DNA from: Beta vulgaris subsp. vulgaris
Lineage: Eukaryota; Streptophyta; Magnoliopsida; Caryophyllales; Amaranthaceae
Reading direction: 5' to 3'
Assembly (NCBI RefSeq): GCF_026745355.1
Contig: NC_079210.1
Span: 31,546,559 to 31,610,558, forward strand
Length of the DNA stretch: 64,000 nucleotides
The notes beneath the pieces are model-generated. The model worked only from the letters and a program-made list of their open reading frames with translations. It was not told where the DNA came from and did no database searches. Below are positions 1-10,662 of the stretch, piece by piece. The position numbers and the translations under genes were made by a program. How positions within the stretch are numbered: the stretch's first letter is position 1; each line of letters opens with the position of its first letter.

Positions 1-173
1 AAGGTAAATATATTTTAATGGTTTCGAAATTTGGATCAATTTACCAAATTAAATATATTGACGACCCACTATTTTATTGTGCGATAGTGGATGAATAGGC
101 GGGTAAATGCAACTCGTCCATTCATGCAACATTAGGACGAATATGAATGGGATGATGGAAAAGTTGCATGTGG
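1..173 (+). pseudogene. Tail of plant-mobile-domain gene, duplicate copy 1
   Basis: This stretch is nearly identical to 10488–10662, the part of the mobile-domain pseudogene just upstream of the second solo LTR. It begins at the window edge, so the duplicated block probably extends further left. It has in-frame stops and no usable ORF of its own. The identification rests entirely on identity to the better preserved copy. Confidence 0.5.
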
Positions 174-1989
174 TTAATACCCCGAATTTTCAGAAGTTAT
201 TTTATTATTTAGTAAGGTTTAATATTATTTCTCTTTAAAATTATTTTATGATAATGCGATTTTATTTGATAACTATGTTTTAAAATAATGATTTCATTTA
301 GTTTTGATTTATTTAACAAGTTTAAAATAAATCATTTACTTGTTTTATTATTCATTTCATTGTTTCTAAATAAATTAAACTCTTTAAATTTGGTTATGGA
401 TATCTTTGTACATGTGTCCATCCTTTTTTAGCAATCCAAAGCCCAAATACCAAGTCCATAGTCCATATGCCTTTTAGCCAAAAAGAAAAAGGAAATAAAT
501 AAAATAAAGAAAAAAAGGTGGAAACAGTTTCACCATCTTCTTCCCCTCCCTCCTTCTTTGTCTGATTCACACAACAGCTCAGAGGAGCCAAATTGTCAAC
601 AATTCACAGCTTGTCAGTAAAGAATTGAATTTCAGTCTACAAATATCATATTTCAGGGGTAAATTTTCAAAGGCTAAACACCATAGCCTTCACACCTCAC
701 TTCCACCATTAATGGAACTTGACCAAAGCTCCAAATTTCTGACCAAACTCTCCTGTAAATACTGAACTTTACTCACCCAATTACTCAAACAAACAATCTC
801 AAAAGGTTTGCTTCAATTCATTTCTTTCTTCCTTTATTTCTGATTTTTATTTTGAAAATTAAAAATGAAATTTCAACCCACCATAAACAAATTCATCTGC
901 TTCTCTTCATCACCGCATGAACCACTAATCGAACGACTTAATTCCGGCCTCCAACCGCCACCGCAAAACCCATTCCGCAGCCTGCAACCCGCGATAAACA
1001 CATGCCTTCCCCCCCCCCCCTTCGCGACGCCTCTACAGCCCCTCTCTGCTGTTGCGACCCGCGCCAGCCACCTCGAACCCATCCCTTTTTCGTGGCGCCT
1101 GAGCTTCGCCGGCGAACCACCGAAAAACCCGCACCACCCTTCCTCCTTCGCCCCCTACTTCGACCTCCTCTATTGTTCCTCCCTTCTTTCGTTCTTCTTG
1201 TTTTGTTTCTCAGACGGAGAAACTGATTTCTTAAAAACTTCCTTCCTCCTTTTCTTTTAATTTATTGTGTTTTAAAATATGTTTTATAACCTTCCAAAAA
1301 AAATTAGCCTACTTTATTAAGTAAGTATATTTTAGTTTAAATTAATCTTTTATAATATGAAAATGTTTCTTGACTTTCTAAAATAAAATAAGGAGTATAA
1401 TAAAGTTAGTTCTATGTTAAATAATTGTTTAAGTTAATAAAATAAATTGAAGTAATCTTTGATTACTTAAAATGATTTCATAAATGATACACTTTGATTT
1501 ATAAACTCTCTTAAAGATCATTAAGAATTTCTTTAAAGTTATTTGGATTATTTAAATCGCTTATTTTATATAATATATAAAAAGGGGTTATTAGAAACTA
1601 ATTTAGATCTCGTTAACATCTATTGTAGACTCCGATTGCGTAGACGAGGAATATCAAGAGTGCTAATACGTTCGCGAACTTAACTTTCGGGCACGCGTCA
1701 CGATGTAATCTCCTATGTCCATCTAAACATAGATCCGTCAGTGTAAAACGAATTGATTACGTGATTATTATGTGCTTATAAAATTTATAAGTATGGACTA
1801 TAATTATGGATTATCGACCTAATGCGAATTATGAATACGAATGACAAAATGGACAATGATTATGGATTTCGATTATGAATCATGACTATGGACGATGTAC
1901 GATATGACAAAGATGCTTATTATACCGTTAATAAAAATCGGTTAATGTCATTTAATAATATTATGATTATTATTATCATATTAATATGA

Positions 1990-2062
<73 letters not shown>

Positions 2063-3107
2063 GATGATTACTATTGTTATTATAATTACTATGATTATCA
2101 TGAATATTATTATTATTATTAATATTGAGACATTATGAAAGTTGAAATCGGTAAGAACTTGTGATAATGAAATGATTATGAATCTGAAGTGATAAATGGA
2201 CTCAAGTGATGGTTGTGAATATGAAATGAGTTATTGAAATTGCTATGAATGGATTGAGATTATGATGGATTGAATATGTTCACACTGGATTGAACAAGAT
2301 GACGTAAATGTGTATGTGATTTATGTGATGACTTGATTAAAAGATGTTAATCACGTAAAGTGAAACATCAGAGGAAATGATGAACGGGTTGCCCTGTATG
2401 ATGGTTCAGCGGCCCCTACAGGTTCTCTATTACTATGCTGATTATTCTTTAGTGTCTTTCTTCTATCTTGTTGTGATCCAAGTAGAAGGGGTGTGCACAC
2501 TAGGACTCTGTATTATGGCCATTATTTATCCGATCCGTAGGTGGTACAGGGGATTGACCCTGGCCTACAATGTTAAAGTGGTTACAAGGGATTGACCCTG
2601 GCTTCCTAGCGTTCTCTTTCCTCTCCTTGAATAACAGATTAATTGAATTAATGATATATATTTAGTGTATATATATGTTAATGTGCTATGACTTCCAAAA
2701 TTATTAATCTACTATTTTACAAAGTATTTACAACTTAAGTATTTTACGGAATGGAGTCATTTTTCTGATTTTGGGAGCTTGCTCTCTTGTCTCTTTTCAA
2801 TGTATTTGTCAGGTGGTGATCGATCGGGGGAACAAAAGGGAGATCATTTAGAGTTATCATCCACTTAGCATATGATTAGCTTCCGTTGGAACTTAAACTC
2901 TTAAGTAATGTTTAATAAACGATTTACTTGATTGTAAGGTTTAATGAATTTGAGTTTAGTATACTTTAATTTAGCCTTGCATTTATTTCCAAGGAGATAA
3001 GTGCGCGGTAACGCCACGCGTCGGGTCGAACCCTCGTGGATTTTATTTCCACCCAAAACCCGAGTTTTATCAAATGAAGAAGGGTTGGGGTCGGCGGGGG
3101 TGTTACA
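174..3107 (+). mobile_element. Solo LTR (copy 1), about 2.93 kb
   Basis: It matches the solo LTR at 10663–13631 along its whole length and ends with the same GGGGGTGTTACA. Its start is damaged: copy 2 reads GTGGGTGTAATACCCC where this copy reads GTGGTTAATACCCC, so G and T bases are missing at the boundary. No gag, pol or second LTR is present. Both sides carry the same flanking sequence as copy 2, so this is a duplicated block and not an independent insertion. Small reading frames inside the LTR (for example 865–1260) occur in both copies but resemble no known protein and lie in a pyrimidine-rich leader, so I do not call genes. Orientation is arbitrary because no internal region survives. Confidence 0.85.
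1992..2061. repeat. (ATT)n microsatellite in LTR copy 1
   Basis: An uninterrupted run of about 23 ATT units. The matching place in LTR copy 2 (about 12480–12562) is a mixed TA/TTA tract, so the locus differs between the two otherwise near-identical copies. Confidence 0.95.
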
Positions 3108-3120
3108 GTGGGAATGTTGA

Positions 3121-4535
3121 CACTAGTAGAAAAAAGCCTACTTGCTGCGGTTAAAAAGTGCCATATTGCTGCGGAATAGGGCGCGCAGCAATTGAGGGCG
3201 CAGCAATAGGTATTAATAATATTGCTGCGGTTTTAAACCGCAGCAATATACCAATATTGCTGCGGTTTTTTAGGCCAAACCGCAGCAATATTTTCATTTT
3301 TATCAGGAAAAATTCAGTATATTGCTGCGTTTTTAGCCAAAACCGCAGCAATATGACCTGGTACAGACAAAAAAAAAATTTTTTTTTTTTTGTCATTTCG
3401 CAAATGAATTTGAAAAATTAAAACCATGCAACTAACATATCCACTATCCACCATATTTGAAGACAAACTAAAGATAAAATCACATAAATCTTATTAATAT
3501 ATTAACATAAAAAACTAATTACAACTTAATGATTAATTACAAAAATTATAATAAAAACAAAATATATTAAAAAATAAAGAAACAGATCTAAAGAAGAACA
3601 TAATATAAAAAAAATCCTAAAATAAAAAAATTTATGAACAGATCTCACCAAACGAACAAAAAAAAGGAAAACAAAGAATTTACTACCAGATCTACAAACA
3701 AAAACTATATTAAAAATAAAGAAAAATCATAAAATAAAATAATCTACAAACATACAGATCTGAAAAAAAAAAAAAATCCTAAAAGCTATCTCAACAGCGA
3801 CTCAGCGAGTACAGATCTGAAAAAAAGAAAAAAAATAAAAAAATCCTAAACCGATCTCAACAGCGATGGAGCGACGAATCCGGCTTGCTCCGCACAGACT
3901 ACACAAACAGCGACGACGGAGCGCGACAAGCGAAGATCGTGAGATGGAGAACGATGAACAACAGAGAGTGAAGAGTTCGCGAAGAACGTTCTTGATGAGA
4001 GCGAAGATCTCAACAGCGATGGATCGTGAGATGGTGTTAACACTGAAAGCACCGAAGATGGCGAAGAACAACGAACGAGCCGGCGGTCTTGATGAAGACG
4101 ACGCTCCAGCCGGCGAAAAGTGGGCGAAGATCCGGCGGTTTTTGAGAGGATGATGAGGAGGAGTGAGAGAGGAAAGAGGCGTGAGATGTAAAGGGTGAGA
4201 GGAAGAGAAGGAGTGAGAGGAAGAGAAGGAGTGAGAGAGGCGTGGAGTGTGAGAAGGGTGAGAGAGGCGTGGAGTGAGAGAAGGGGTGAGAGGAATAAAA
4301 CCCTAAGCGAGCTTTGTCACTCTTTTATATATTTTTTTTATAATATTGCTGCGGTTTTCTTAAAAAACCGCAGCAATATATTAAAATATAATTTTTTAAT
4401 TTTATTTTAATATATTGCTGCGGTTTTTGTCAAAAACCGCAGCAATATATTTGGTCAAATAGTCAATTTTTTTAGAAATTTTCTCGATGACACCATATTG
4501 CTGCGGTTTTAGGATGAAACCGCAGCAATATCTTT
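3121..4535 (-). mobile_element. CACTA (En/Spm) element, non-autonomous, one terminus seen
   Basis: The element begins with CACTAGTAGAAAAAAGCC, a canonical CACTA terminus. Near each end is a set of three hairpin pairs built from ATTGCTGCGGTTTT facing AAAACCGCAGCAAT (3221–3247, 3256–3289, 3321–3352, and 4344–4377, 4413–4447, 4497–4529). These are subterminal repeats, where CACTA transposase is known to bind. Between them is A-rich sequence and a GA-rich tandem tract. That tract resembles, in reverse complement, the CT-rich leader of the CACTA at 21142, which suggests this copy lies on the minus strand. No transposase is encoded. The partner terminus expected just beyond 4530 is missing, so that end is truncated. 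It abuts the duplicated block directly after AATGTTGA. Confidence 0.8.
4145..4300. repeat. GA-rich tandem repeat inside the CACTA element
   Basis: Irregular tandem units of GTGAGAGGAAGAGAAGGA and GTGAGAGAGGCGTGGA. The purine-rich strand mirrors the pyrimidine-rich leader at 21466–21556 of the related CACTA element. Confidence 0.75.
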
Positions 4536-4687
4536 ATTTTATATTTAACTTGTGAGTGTCCTTAAAAATTTAGAGCTAACCGGAAAGGTCAGAGCAATAA
4601 TCCTCTTAGGGGATGGACATCCTATCAAGGTAAATCCTTATCCAGTAGCGATCAAATACCCCAGTTTGGACGAGACCCGCAACCCGG

Positions 4688-4930
4688 GCTCTGATACCAT
4701 GTCAAAGGATCAAATCAATCAAAAGCTTAAGCTGATGGTTGAGGCCCCAAGAATAGATCTATACTCTATCACGCCCCTCACGCAAGAGCCCTTTGGGATT
4801 GAAGTGTGGATGTAGCACATGCCTCCCTCATACCTGGCGCTAAATATTCCACTCAAAAATGAGGGGATGGATAAGATTTGAACTGGTAACCTTTATGTCG
4901 TATTGGCTCCGATACCACCTAGAAAGGTCA
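4688..4930 (-). mobile_element. Short LTR fragment with tRNA-iMet primer-binding site
   Basis: On the minus strand TGGTATCAGAGC (4688–4699) directly follows a sequence ending CCTTTGACA at 4700. This is the classic order of an LTR end followed by a primer-binding site complementary to initiator methionine tRNA. A second, degenerate copy (GGCTCCGATACCA on the + strand) lies about 210 bp away near 4905. The arrangement suits a small TRIM-like element or a copia LTR remnant. No matching second LTR was found. Confidence 0.5.
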
Positions 4931-4999
4931 TAGCCTAGGAAACATTAATTATTTTTTCTCTCTCTTCTTCCTTTGGATTGCCGCTTGTCGCCCACCGCC

Positions 5000-5310
5000 A
5001 TGGACGCCGCCACAGTCGCTACTGCCACCTCTTCCACTGCCTCGTCCTCCTCGACGTTTCTTGGCTGTTCGCCTCTTTTTTCGGCCACTGCGCCACTCGG
5101 GGTTAACATCGTCGGCTAGTCCAGCCCCACGCTGACCATCCCGGCGTTCTCCTTCGCAACCCTACGAACTCAATGGCCATCATCGGTTCCTCAATTCCGA
5201 ACCTGGCGTTCGCGCTTCCTCAGTTGTCTGCCCCTAATCTCATGAATTTGGTAACCATTACTCTATCTTCTCCTGAAAATTATCTCCTACGGAAAACTCA
5301 AATTACTTGA
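5000..5310 (+). pseudogene. Ty1/copia gag N-terminal fragment
   Basis: An ATG in good context (CCGCCATGG) opens a Ser/Thr/Ala-rich leader. After a frameshift the sequence reads PNLMNLVTITLSSPENYLL, the hallmark start of plant copia gag polyproteins, where a conserved LW..Q normally follows the NY. Here the tryptophan is replaced (LLRKTQ) and stops follow at once. A TAG also interrupts the leader. Nothing of protease, integrase or reverse transcriptase follows, so this is a truncated relic. It lies beside an LTR/PBS fragment of opposite orientation, so the two need not belong to one element. Confidence 0.55.
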
Positions 5311-6543
5311 GAGTAGATTCCGTATAATCCTTGGTCAAATATAGAGTCATAATATTGTTGTGGGGTAAAAGCAATCAGTCTTGGAAGATCATCTTTGAGA
5401 CCCTTGTTCTCCGTAACGTTTTATCATTGAATTGGGAGATCTTTAGGGGAAAGGCAAGATGGATAAAAGAGAATAAAGATGGGATGCCGCATGAAGGTGG
5501 TTGTTGTTGTGATTGGAGGAAGGATAGAAGAGGTAAAGGAGTATGATTTTAGGCATAGAAATTATGTAGGTTAATGAGAGAGATGGGATATATCCGTATA
5601 TGTGATGAAAGCCGAGTTATTGGTAGAGTAGGTTGAAGAAATTGAGTTTATTGTATGAGTATTATAAACTTAAAAAATTGTTTTATCTCACTATAATAGA
5701 AATACTAGATTTTAAAACTATGCCGATTTTATGGGAATTTTTTTTGGGTTTTATAAATTTAATATAAGATTCTATAATAAGTCCCTTGTAATCATTATGT
5801 AAATATTTAATGAAATATTGAAGATATAAAATTAGTGACATTCTAACTTACCTAAAACTGATATTGACTATTCATTATTTTTGTTAAAATGTTATGGCCC
5901 TTAGAATAAAGTAACTAGAATTGATGTTGTTGGCCATTTAGAGTTTTTTCCCATTTTTCATATATGCAATTGCCACCCATTAATTAAAGCTTTTATAAAA
6001 CTATATAGTGATTTTGATAGATCATGCACATTTCAAATGAGGGAGGATTTTATTTTTAATTAGTTTATATGTTGTCTTATTCGGTAGTTAATACTGAGTT
6101 TCGTACAATTTTCATTTATACTATTTTTCATTGTCTTTGCATATTATGATGGATATGTCACTTATGTGATGCATGTCAATTAGGTAGAGGAGTGCATGTG
6201 GTGAAGAAAGCACAATAAAACTAAGAAAGATAAAAGTGAAAAACTTTATTTCCTCTGTTCATTTACTTTCTTTGTCATTACATTATTGTACTATAAAAAA
6301 TGTTTTTCTTTGACGATACTTTGTAAACGATGTTTATACAAACTACTACTAGGTGTAATTACGCAATTAATTTAATTTCAATAATTATTTTTACATACAT
6401 AGTATGCATATAAGAATAGAATTATCATATACAATCTTGTTAGATTCGTTTCATTATATAATTTTAAGTTATTAATCTCTTATAATATTTATTAGTCCAT
6501 AATTGAAGATAATAACGATAAAGTGGACGTCTTGAAGACGGTA
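5311..6543. other. No gene seen; AT-rich relic sequence
   Basis: No coding frame with family resemblance was found on either strand. In particular, no lipase GxSxG exon follows the phospholipase exon on the minus strand. Near 6250 a TCCTCTGTTCATTTACTTTC stretch resembles half of a Stowaway MITE end, without a partner. Confidence 0.5.
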
Positions 6544-6578
6544 TTAAAAGAACAAAAAGGTAAACTTGAATCTCTTAC

Positions 6579-7113
6579 CAAGAGGTCCTTCTTGGTGACG
6601 CAGCAGAGGTTTAGCAGACAGAAGTTGAGCTCCAAGCACATCAACCCACTCATAATCTCTAATAGTTCCTCTCCAGGCTACATAAATCTCTCTCCTCCCA
6701 ATCTCCTTACTCATTTGATCATTCGAAACTGCAATATAACCAATCCAGTTAGACTCCTTATCCCACTTCTCACGTGACCTAGACTTGAGCAGAAATGCCT
6801 CAGGAACACTAACACGTGCGGTGGCGTACAAGAACCCTACGACGTCATACTTGTCTGAGCCACCAGGAAAGGCAGTTTTCTCTAGAAGATCGACTTTAGC
6901 GTATCGACTAGCACCGCAGTAGGCGGACGCTTGATCATTGATGAATGTGTCGTATGTGACTTGGCAGAAGTCACCGCAGCGGAGGATGAGACGACGGAGA
7001 TCGTCGTTAAGTGGGTCCAGCAGACCTTCCCAGTTGTGGGACCCGAGGAGCTCTTTCCATGTAGGTCCATCCTGTGAGAGTCCTGGCTCTTCTAGCTCTG
7101 TTTCTGTTGCCAT
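6579..7113 (-). pseudogene. Class II phospholipase A1 (DAD1-like), first exon only
   Basis: The minus-strand frame starts with MATETELEEPG and encodes about 178 residues typical of the N-terminal half of plant cytosolic PLA1-II lipases. Recognisable family blocks are the WKELLGSHNWEGLLDPL start, GDFCQVTYDTF, YATARVSVPEAFLL, ESNWIGYIAVS, and GRREIYVAWRGTIRDYEWV before the catalytic region. These enzymes hydrolyse the sn-1 acyl chain of glycerolipids with a Ser–Asp–His triad around GHSLGG. That nucleophile region is absent. The coding sequence meets a good splice donor (CTTG|GTAAGA, minus strand, GT at 6577–6578), after which no lipase exon can be found. The reading frame itself is unbroken, so the rest was probably removed by rearrangement. 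It could be transcribed but cannot make an active enzyme from this window. Confidence 0.8.
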
Positions 7114-7435
7114 GGTAGTATGGTAGTGGGGGACTTTGGGTTTGGAGAAGGGGATCAGTTTTGGGTGATGGAGGTTGTTTTTTTTTGGGTTTGGATGAGA
7201 AAATGTAGTGGGGGGAATTGGTTTAATGATGCTTGTGTGTCGGTAGTTGGATGATTTATTTTGTTTTTTTGTGTATGATTTGTTTCCATTTAGATGTGGA
7301 CATTAATTTATTTTTATTTTTTTGAAAGGAGGTGTGGTTATCCCTAGTTTTGGTGGACATGTAGCTATGGAGATATGGGAGGGCGGGGATAGAATTCTCC
7401 TAATATGTTAGACGCGAGAGAGGATTTGTGCACGT

Positions 7436-7837
7436 TTGAGGACGTGGGTTAGGTCGTTGCCTCCATCGATACAGGATCGTCTTTGTAGTATGCCTCTGTA
7501 CTATAAATCCTTTACTACGTTCACGTACATTGATGCGCCCTTAATTTTAGCATTTGTCGAGCGGTGGCAGCCTACTATGAGTTCTTTTCACCTACCGTTT
7601 GGGGAGATGATGATCATGATGCATGATGTGTGGCATATATTGCATATTCCAGTTGAGGGGTGCACGGTCCATGACACCACTTCGAGTGGTGCTCTTAGGG
7701 GTTTGGTTGCAGACTTGATCGATAGGACAGTTCAAGAGCTCGGGAGTCCATTTTGGGAAAATGGTGTTGTTGCGGCACAAGGGGTTGCTGATATTCTATC
7801 AAATGCGGAGACACAGCTCCATTGGAGAAATAGCTGA
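7436..7837 (+). pseudogene. Plant mobile domain protein (PMD), N-terminal part
   Basis: The frame reads like the aminotransferase-like plant mobile domain (PF10536): a DAPLILAFVERWQPTMSSFH segment, then LPFGEMMIMMHDVWHILHIP and a glycine-rich turn. The family pattern is a leucine-rich helix, a V.RW.P.T.TFH block and a GE.T.TL.DV block. PMD proteins include MAIN/MAIL-type nuclear proteins and many transposon-borne relatives, and this one looks like the latter. An insertion just after 7837 cuts the gene; the same domain resumes near 9600. Together with the solo LTR at 10663 the gene is split into three pieces ending at 13699. The upstream start is uncertain. Confidence 0.75.
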
Positions 7838-7840
7838 CAT

Positions 7841-9592
7841 GTATTATTGATAAGAGGTTTTTAGTGTGTCGTTAAGACACCAAAAATTGCTTTTCAAACA
7901 ATATTTATAAAACCTAACAAGCAATTACTAAGAACATAGTAAGGGCAAAAGGGTCGATCCGCAAGGAAAACGGGATCAATCAAAGTCTATCAAGTCTAGA
8001 CTACCTAATTGAAAGGTATTTGGGGGTTTGAAAAGATTTGGTAACAACTATGACTAGCTAATAACAAGAACTAACAAATAACACGGGTTAAAACAACAGA
8101 TATGAAGACACTAGAGTTAGGGTTACTAGTATGAATAAGAATGGACAATGATCGTTAATGCGATTGTGAGGCAACGGAGACGATTATGCAAGGTTAAGTT
8201 TTCCTCTAAAATACTCGAGTCCTCTCTCGAATGGCCCTCAAGAATAATCACTTAATCAATCAACTAAATCCTCTCTCCAATGGTCTTTAGTCAATTGATT
8301 AAGAGATTCGATAAATTTGGAAAAATCCTAATGAAGGATCCGCGATTTCTACCCAATATCTTGGCCTAAAAATCAAGTTGATTCTTGGGGATGATAAAAG
8401 AGTTCAAAATTCAATTTGAGAACATTTGAATCCAAAATACCAAAGCATAAATGTGATCAGATCTATCCTAAGGTCTCAAATACAAAGATCAATGCATAAA
8501 CTTCTTTAAAACTTCACAATCACATCAACAAGACATTTAAACCCTAATACATACTTTCACCCTAACCCTATATAAGAAACTACTCACTTATCATGGATTC
8601 TAAGCAATTAAACATAAAATCTATGACTAATCTAAGGCTAAACATGATTAAGAGATGATTAATCTAAAAGAAATAACAATTATAAGAATATAAGAATGGA
8701 TAACTAATAATAACGAAAAACAAGAACAACCACAAAAAGATGAAATAAAAACTGAAACTTCAAATTAAATTAGATGAAAAGTACCTTTAATGTTGTAGGA
8801 ATCACAAACTATGATCAATGAATCTCAAATTTAGACAAAACTAAAGTGTTTTTTTTTTTCTGTATAGTATAAACCCTAGAATCACTATCTATCAACTATA
8901 ATAATAAAGCATACGTTTTTTCTGAAAACAACACTATCGTCTTTTGATTGCCTCATAATTTTTCTTTTACGGTTTCTATCGGTGCTGGCGCACCAAAATC
9001 AGGTGTAGGCGCACCAAGAGGAGGTGCGGGTGCACCAAACCCTCGTGGTTCGTCGTCAAATGGTGTCGGCGCACCAAACTTTCTGTTCTAGTCGGACAGT
9101 TCAACTTAAAACGAGCGTAACTTCTTCTTTTTACAAATCAAGATTATGACCAGTCATTGGAAAGATATAGAAACGACCTTTTACCTCCAACTAGAATTAC
9201 CTTCATCCTATGTGTAGTTGAAAAGTTGTGTCCGTTTGAAGTTCCTCATACAAGATTTTGTGGCACTATGTGCTCCTTTGTGCGAGCGGACATGGGGCTT
9301 GGTGCAATACCATTTATCAACGTGTGCTCTATTTTCATTGCTTCATTTTGCCAAATCTACAACTCATATCCATCTTAAGTAGTTCCACCTATATTCAGAA
9401 TATAAAACATGGTGAAAGCAATTGTACTAGAAATTGCGTCAAAAATGACCGAAGATCTAGTAAAATATCACTATGATCAAGTGCATGAAATAGAAGGGGA
9501 AATGGAGAAGAAAGAGTGAATAAAGGAGAGAAAGAGGATCAAAATGAGCTAAAAGGAGTCCGTAAAGTGCGTCAAAAACGCACTTATCAATT
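7841..9592. mobile_element. About 1.75-kb insertion in the PMD gene, family unknown
   Basis: The insertion separates two pieces of PMD coding sequence. Its ends are imperfect inverted repeats: GATAAGAGGTTTTTAGTGTG at the left, and at the right a sequence whose reverse complement reads GATAAGTGCGTTTTTGACGC. A clean target-site duplication is not visible. It has no ORF of note. Inside, at 8980–9080, there are four copies of a GGTGNNGGCGCACC motif. The structure suggests a non-autonomous DNA transposon, but I cannot name the superfamily. Confidence 0.5.
8983..9080. repeat. Four GGTG..GCGCACC palindrome-like motifs
   Basis: GGTGCTGGCGCACCAAA, GGTGTAGGCGCACCAAG, GGTGCGGGTGCACCAAA and GGTGTCGGCGCACCAAA are spaced about 20–40 bp apart. 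Each is a near palindrome (GGTGC/GCACC) standing out in an AT-rich insertion. Confidence 0.75.
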
Positions 9593-9599
9593 ATATGGT

Positions 9600-10662
9600 T
9601 GATTCTTAGGTACTGTTTATTCATAGATAAGAATGGATAGAGGTTGAGACCCTTTGACATTGTTGAGGCCAAGTCTCCAGATATCGTTCACACTTTCTCC
9701 TAGGGGTCGGCTAAACTTGCGTACTTGTATTGTCAGTTGGGTGGGGTTAGTCGGACCTCCACAATCGGGATCAGCGACTGTTTGACTTTACTCCATGCAT
9801 GGATTTTTTAGTATTTTCCATGCTTTAGGCCACGCGCACATCATATTAGTGGTGGGGAAGCTCCACGAGCGCAAAGTTGGATTGTGTACCCAGCGAAGAG
9901 GTCTCATGACCGTCTTTGTTCTATCAGGAGACAGCTAGACACACGGACACCAGAGGATGTAAGTTATTATTTATGTACTATTATTAGGAATTTTTTCTAT
10001 ACTTGCATTTCATTAGATGAAATTGCTTATTTGTAAAAATTGCAAGTGGATTGTTTGCCTTATGGTCATGATTTTCATCCGAACACCATACAGAGAACAT
10101 TATACAGGGGCACCATTCGATACCGGTGAGTTATCGAGCCCTATATGGCTGATCGATGTTTGCAACAGTTAGGTCGTATGCAGACTGTAACTGTTCCTAT
10201 TATTGCTCCAGAGTTTGCATCTAGGCCTAGCAAGGGAAAGTATATTGTGAAATCTTCTGCTTTCCATTGTAAGTCGGGATGGTTCTGGTTTGCGACTGGT
10301 AATTATACTAATATTATATTAATATTTTGTTTATTATTATTGTTATTAAACAATTGTTATTTTGTTTACAACATGTAATTGCGTAAACATTGAGATGTTT
10401 GACAAGGGTACATAAATGTCGGCTTGCGCCACTAACTACTTGTCTTGGTATGAGTGACATTCACATCCAGATCGTACGACGACCAAGAAGGTAAATATAT
10501 TTTAATGGTTTCGAAATTTGGATCAATGTACCGAAATTAAATATATTGACGACCCACTATTTTATTGTGCGATAGTGGATGAATAGGCGGGTAAATGCAA
10601 CTCGTCCATTCATGCAACATTAGGACGAATATGAATGGGATGATGGAAAAGTTGCATGTGGG
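9600..10662 (+). pseudogene. Plant mobile domain protein (PMD), central part
   Basis: The PMD similarity resumes here across several frames: a DIVEAKSPDIVHTFS-like piece, then AKLAYLYCQLGGVSR and ISDCLTLLHAWI. These match the family blocks 'WGSAVLAYLYRQL' and 'GC..LLQ.W'. The later CLQQLGRMQTVTVP (about 10150–10195) matches the conserved 'LRQFG..Q' segment near the domain end. Frameshifts and stops are frequent, so this is a decayed gene. At 10658–10662 the coding sequence is interrupted by a solo LTR; 63 nt after it the frame finishes with NVEQLIEDWNKVLHNTNEEK and a stop at 13697–13699. Confidence 0.65.

Noticed and set aside
865..1260. 131-residue proline/serine-rich frame, repeated at 11356–11751
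   Set aside because: It lies wholly inside the solo LTR, is conserved only because the block is duplicated, resembles no family, and overlaps equally long frames on the other strand.
4552..4815. 87-residue open frame ending in EPFGIEVWM
   Set aside because: It spans the LTR/primer-site fragment, and the sequence is explained as non-coding LTR DNA.
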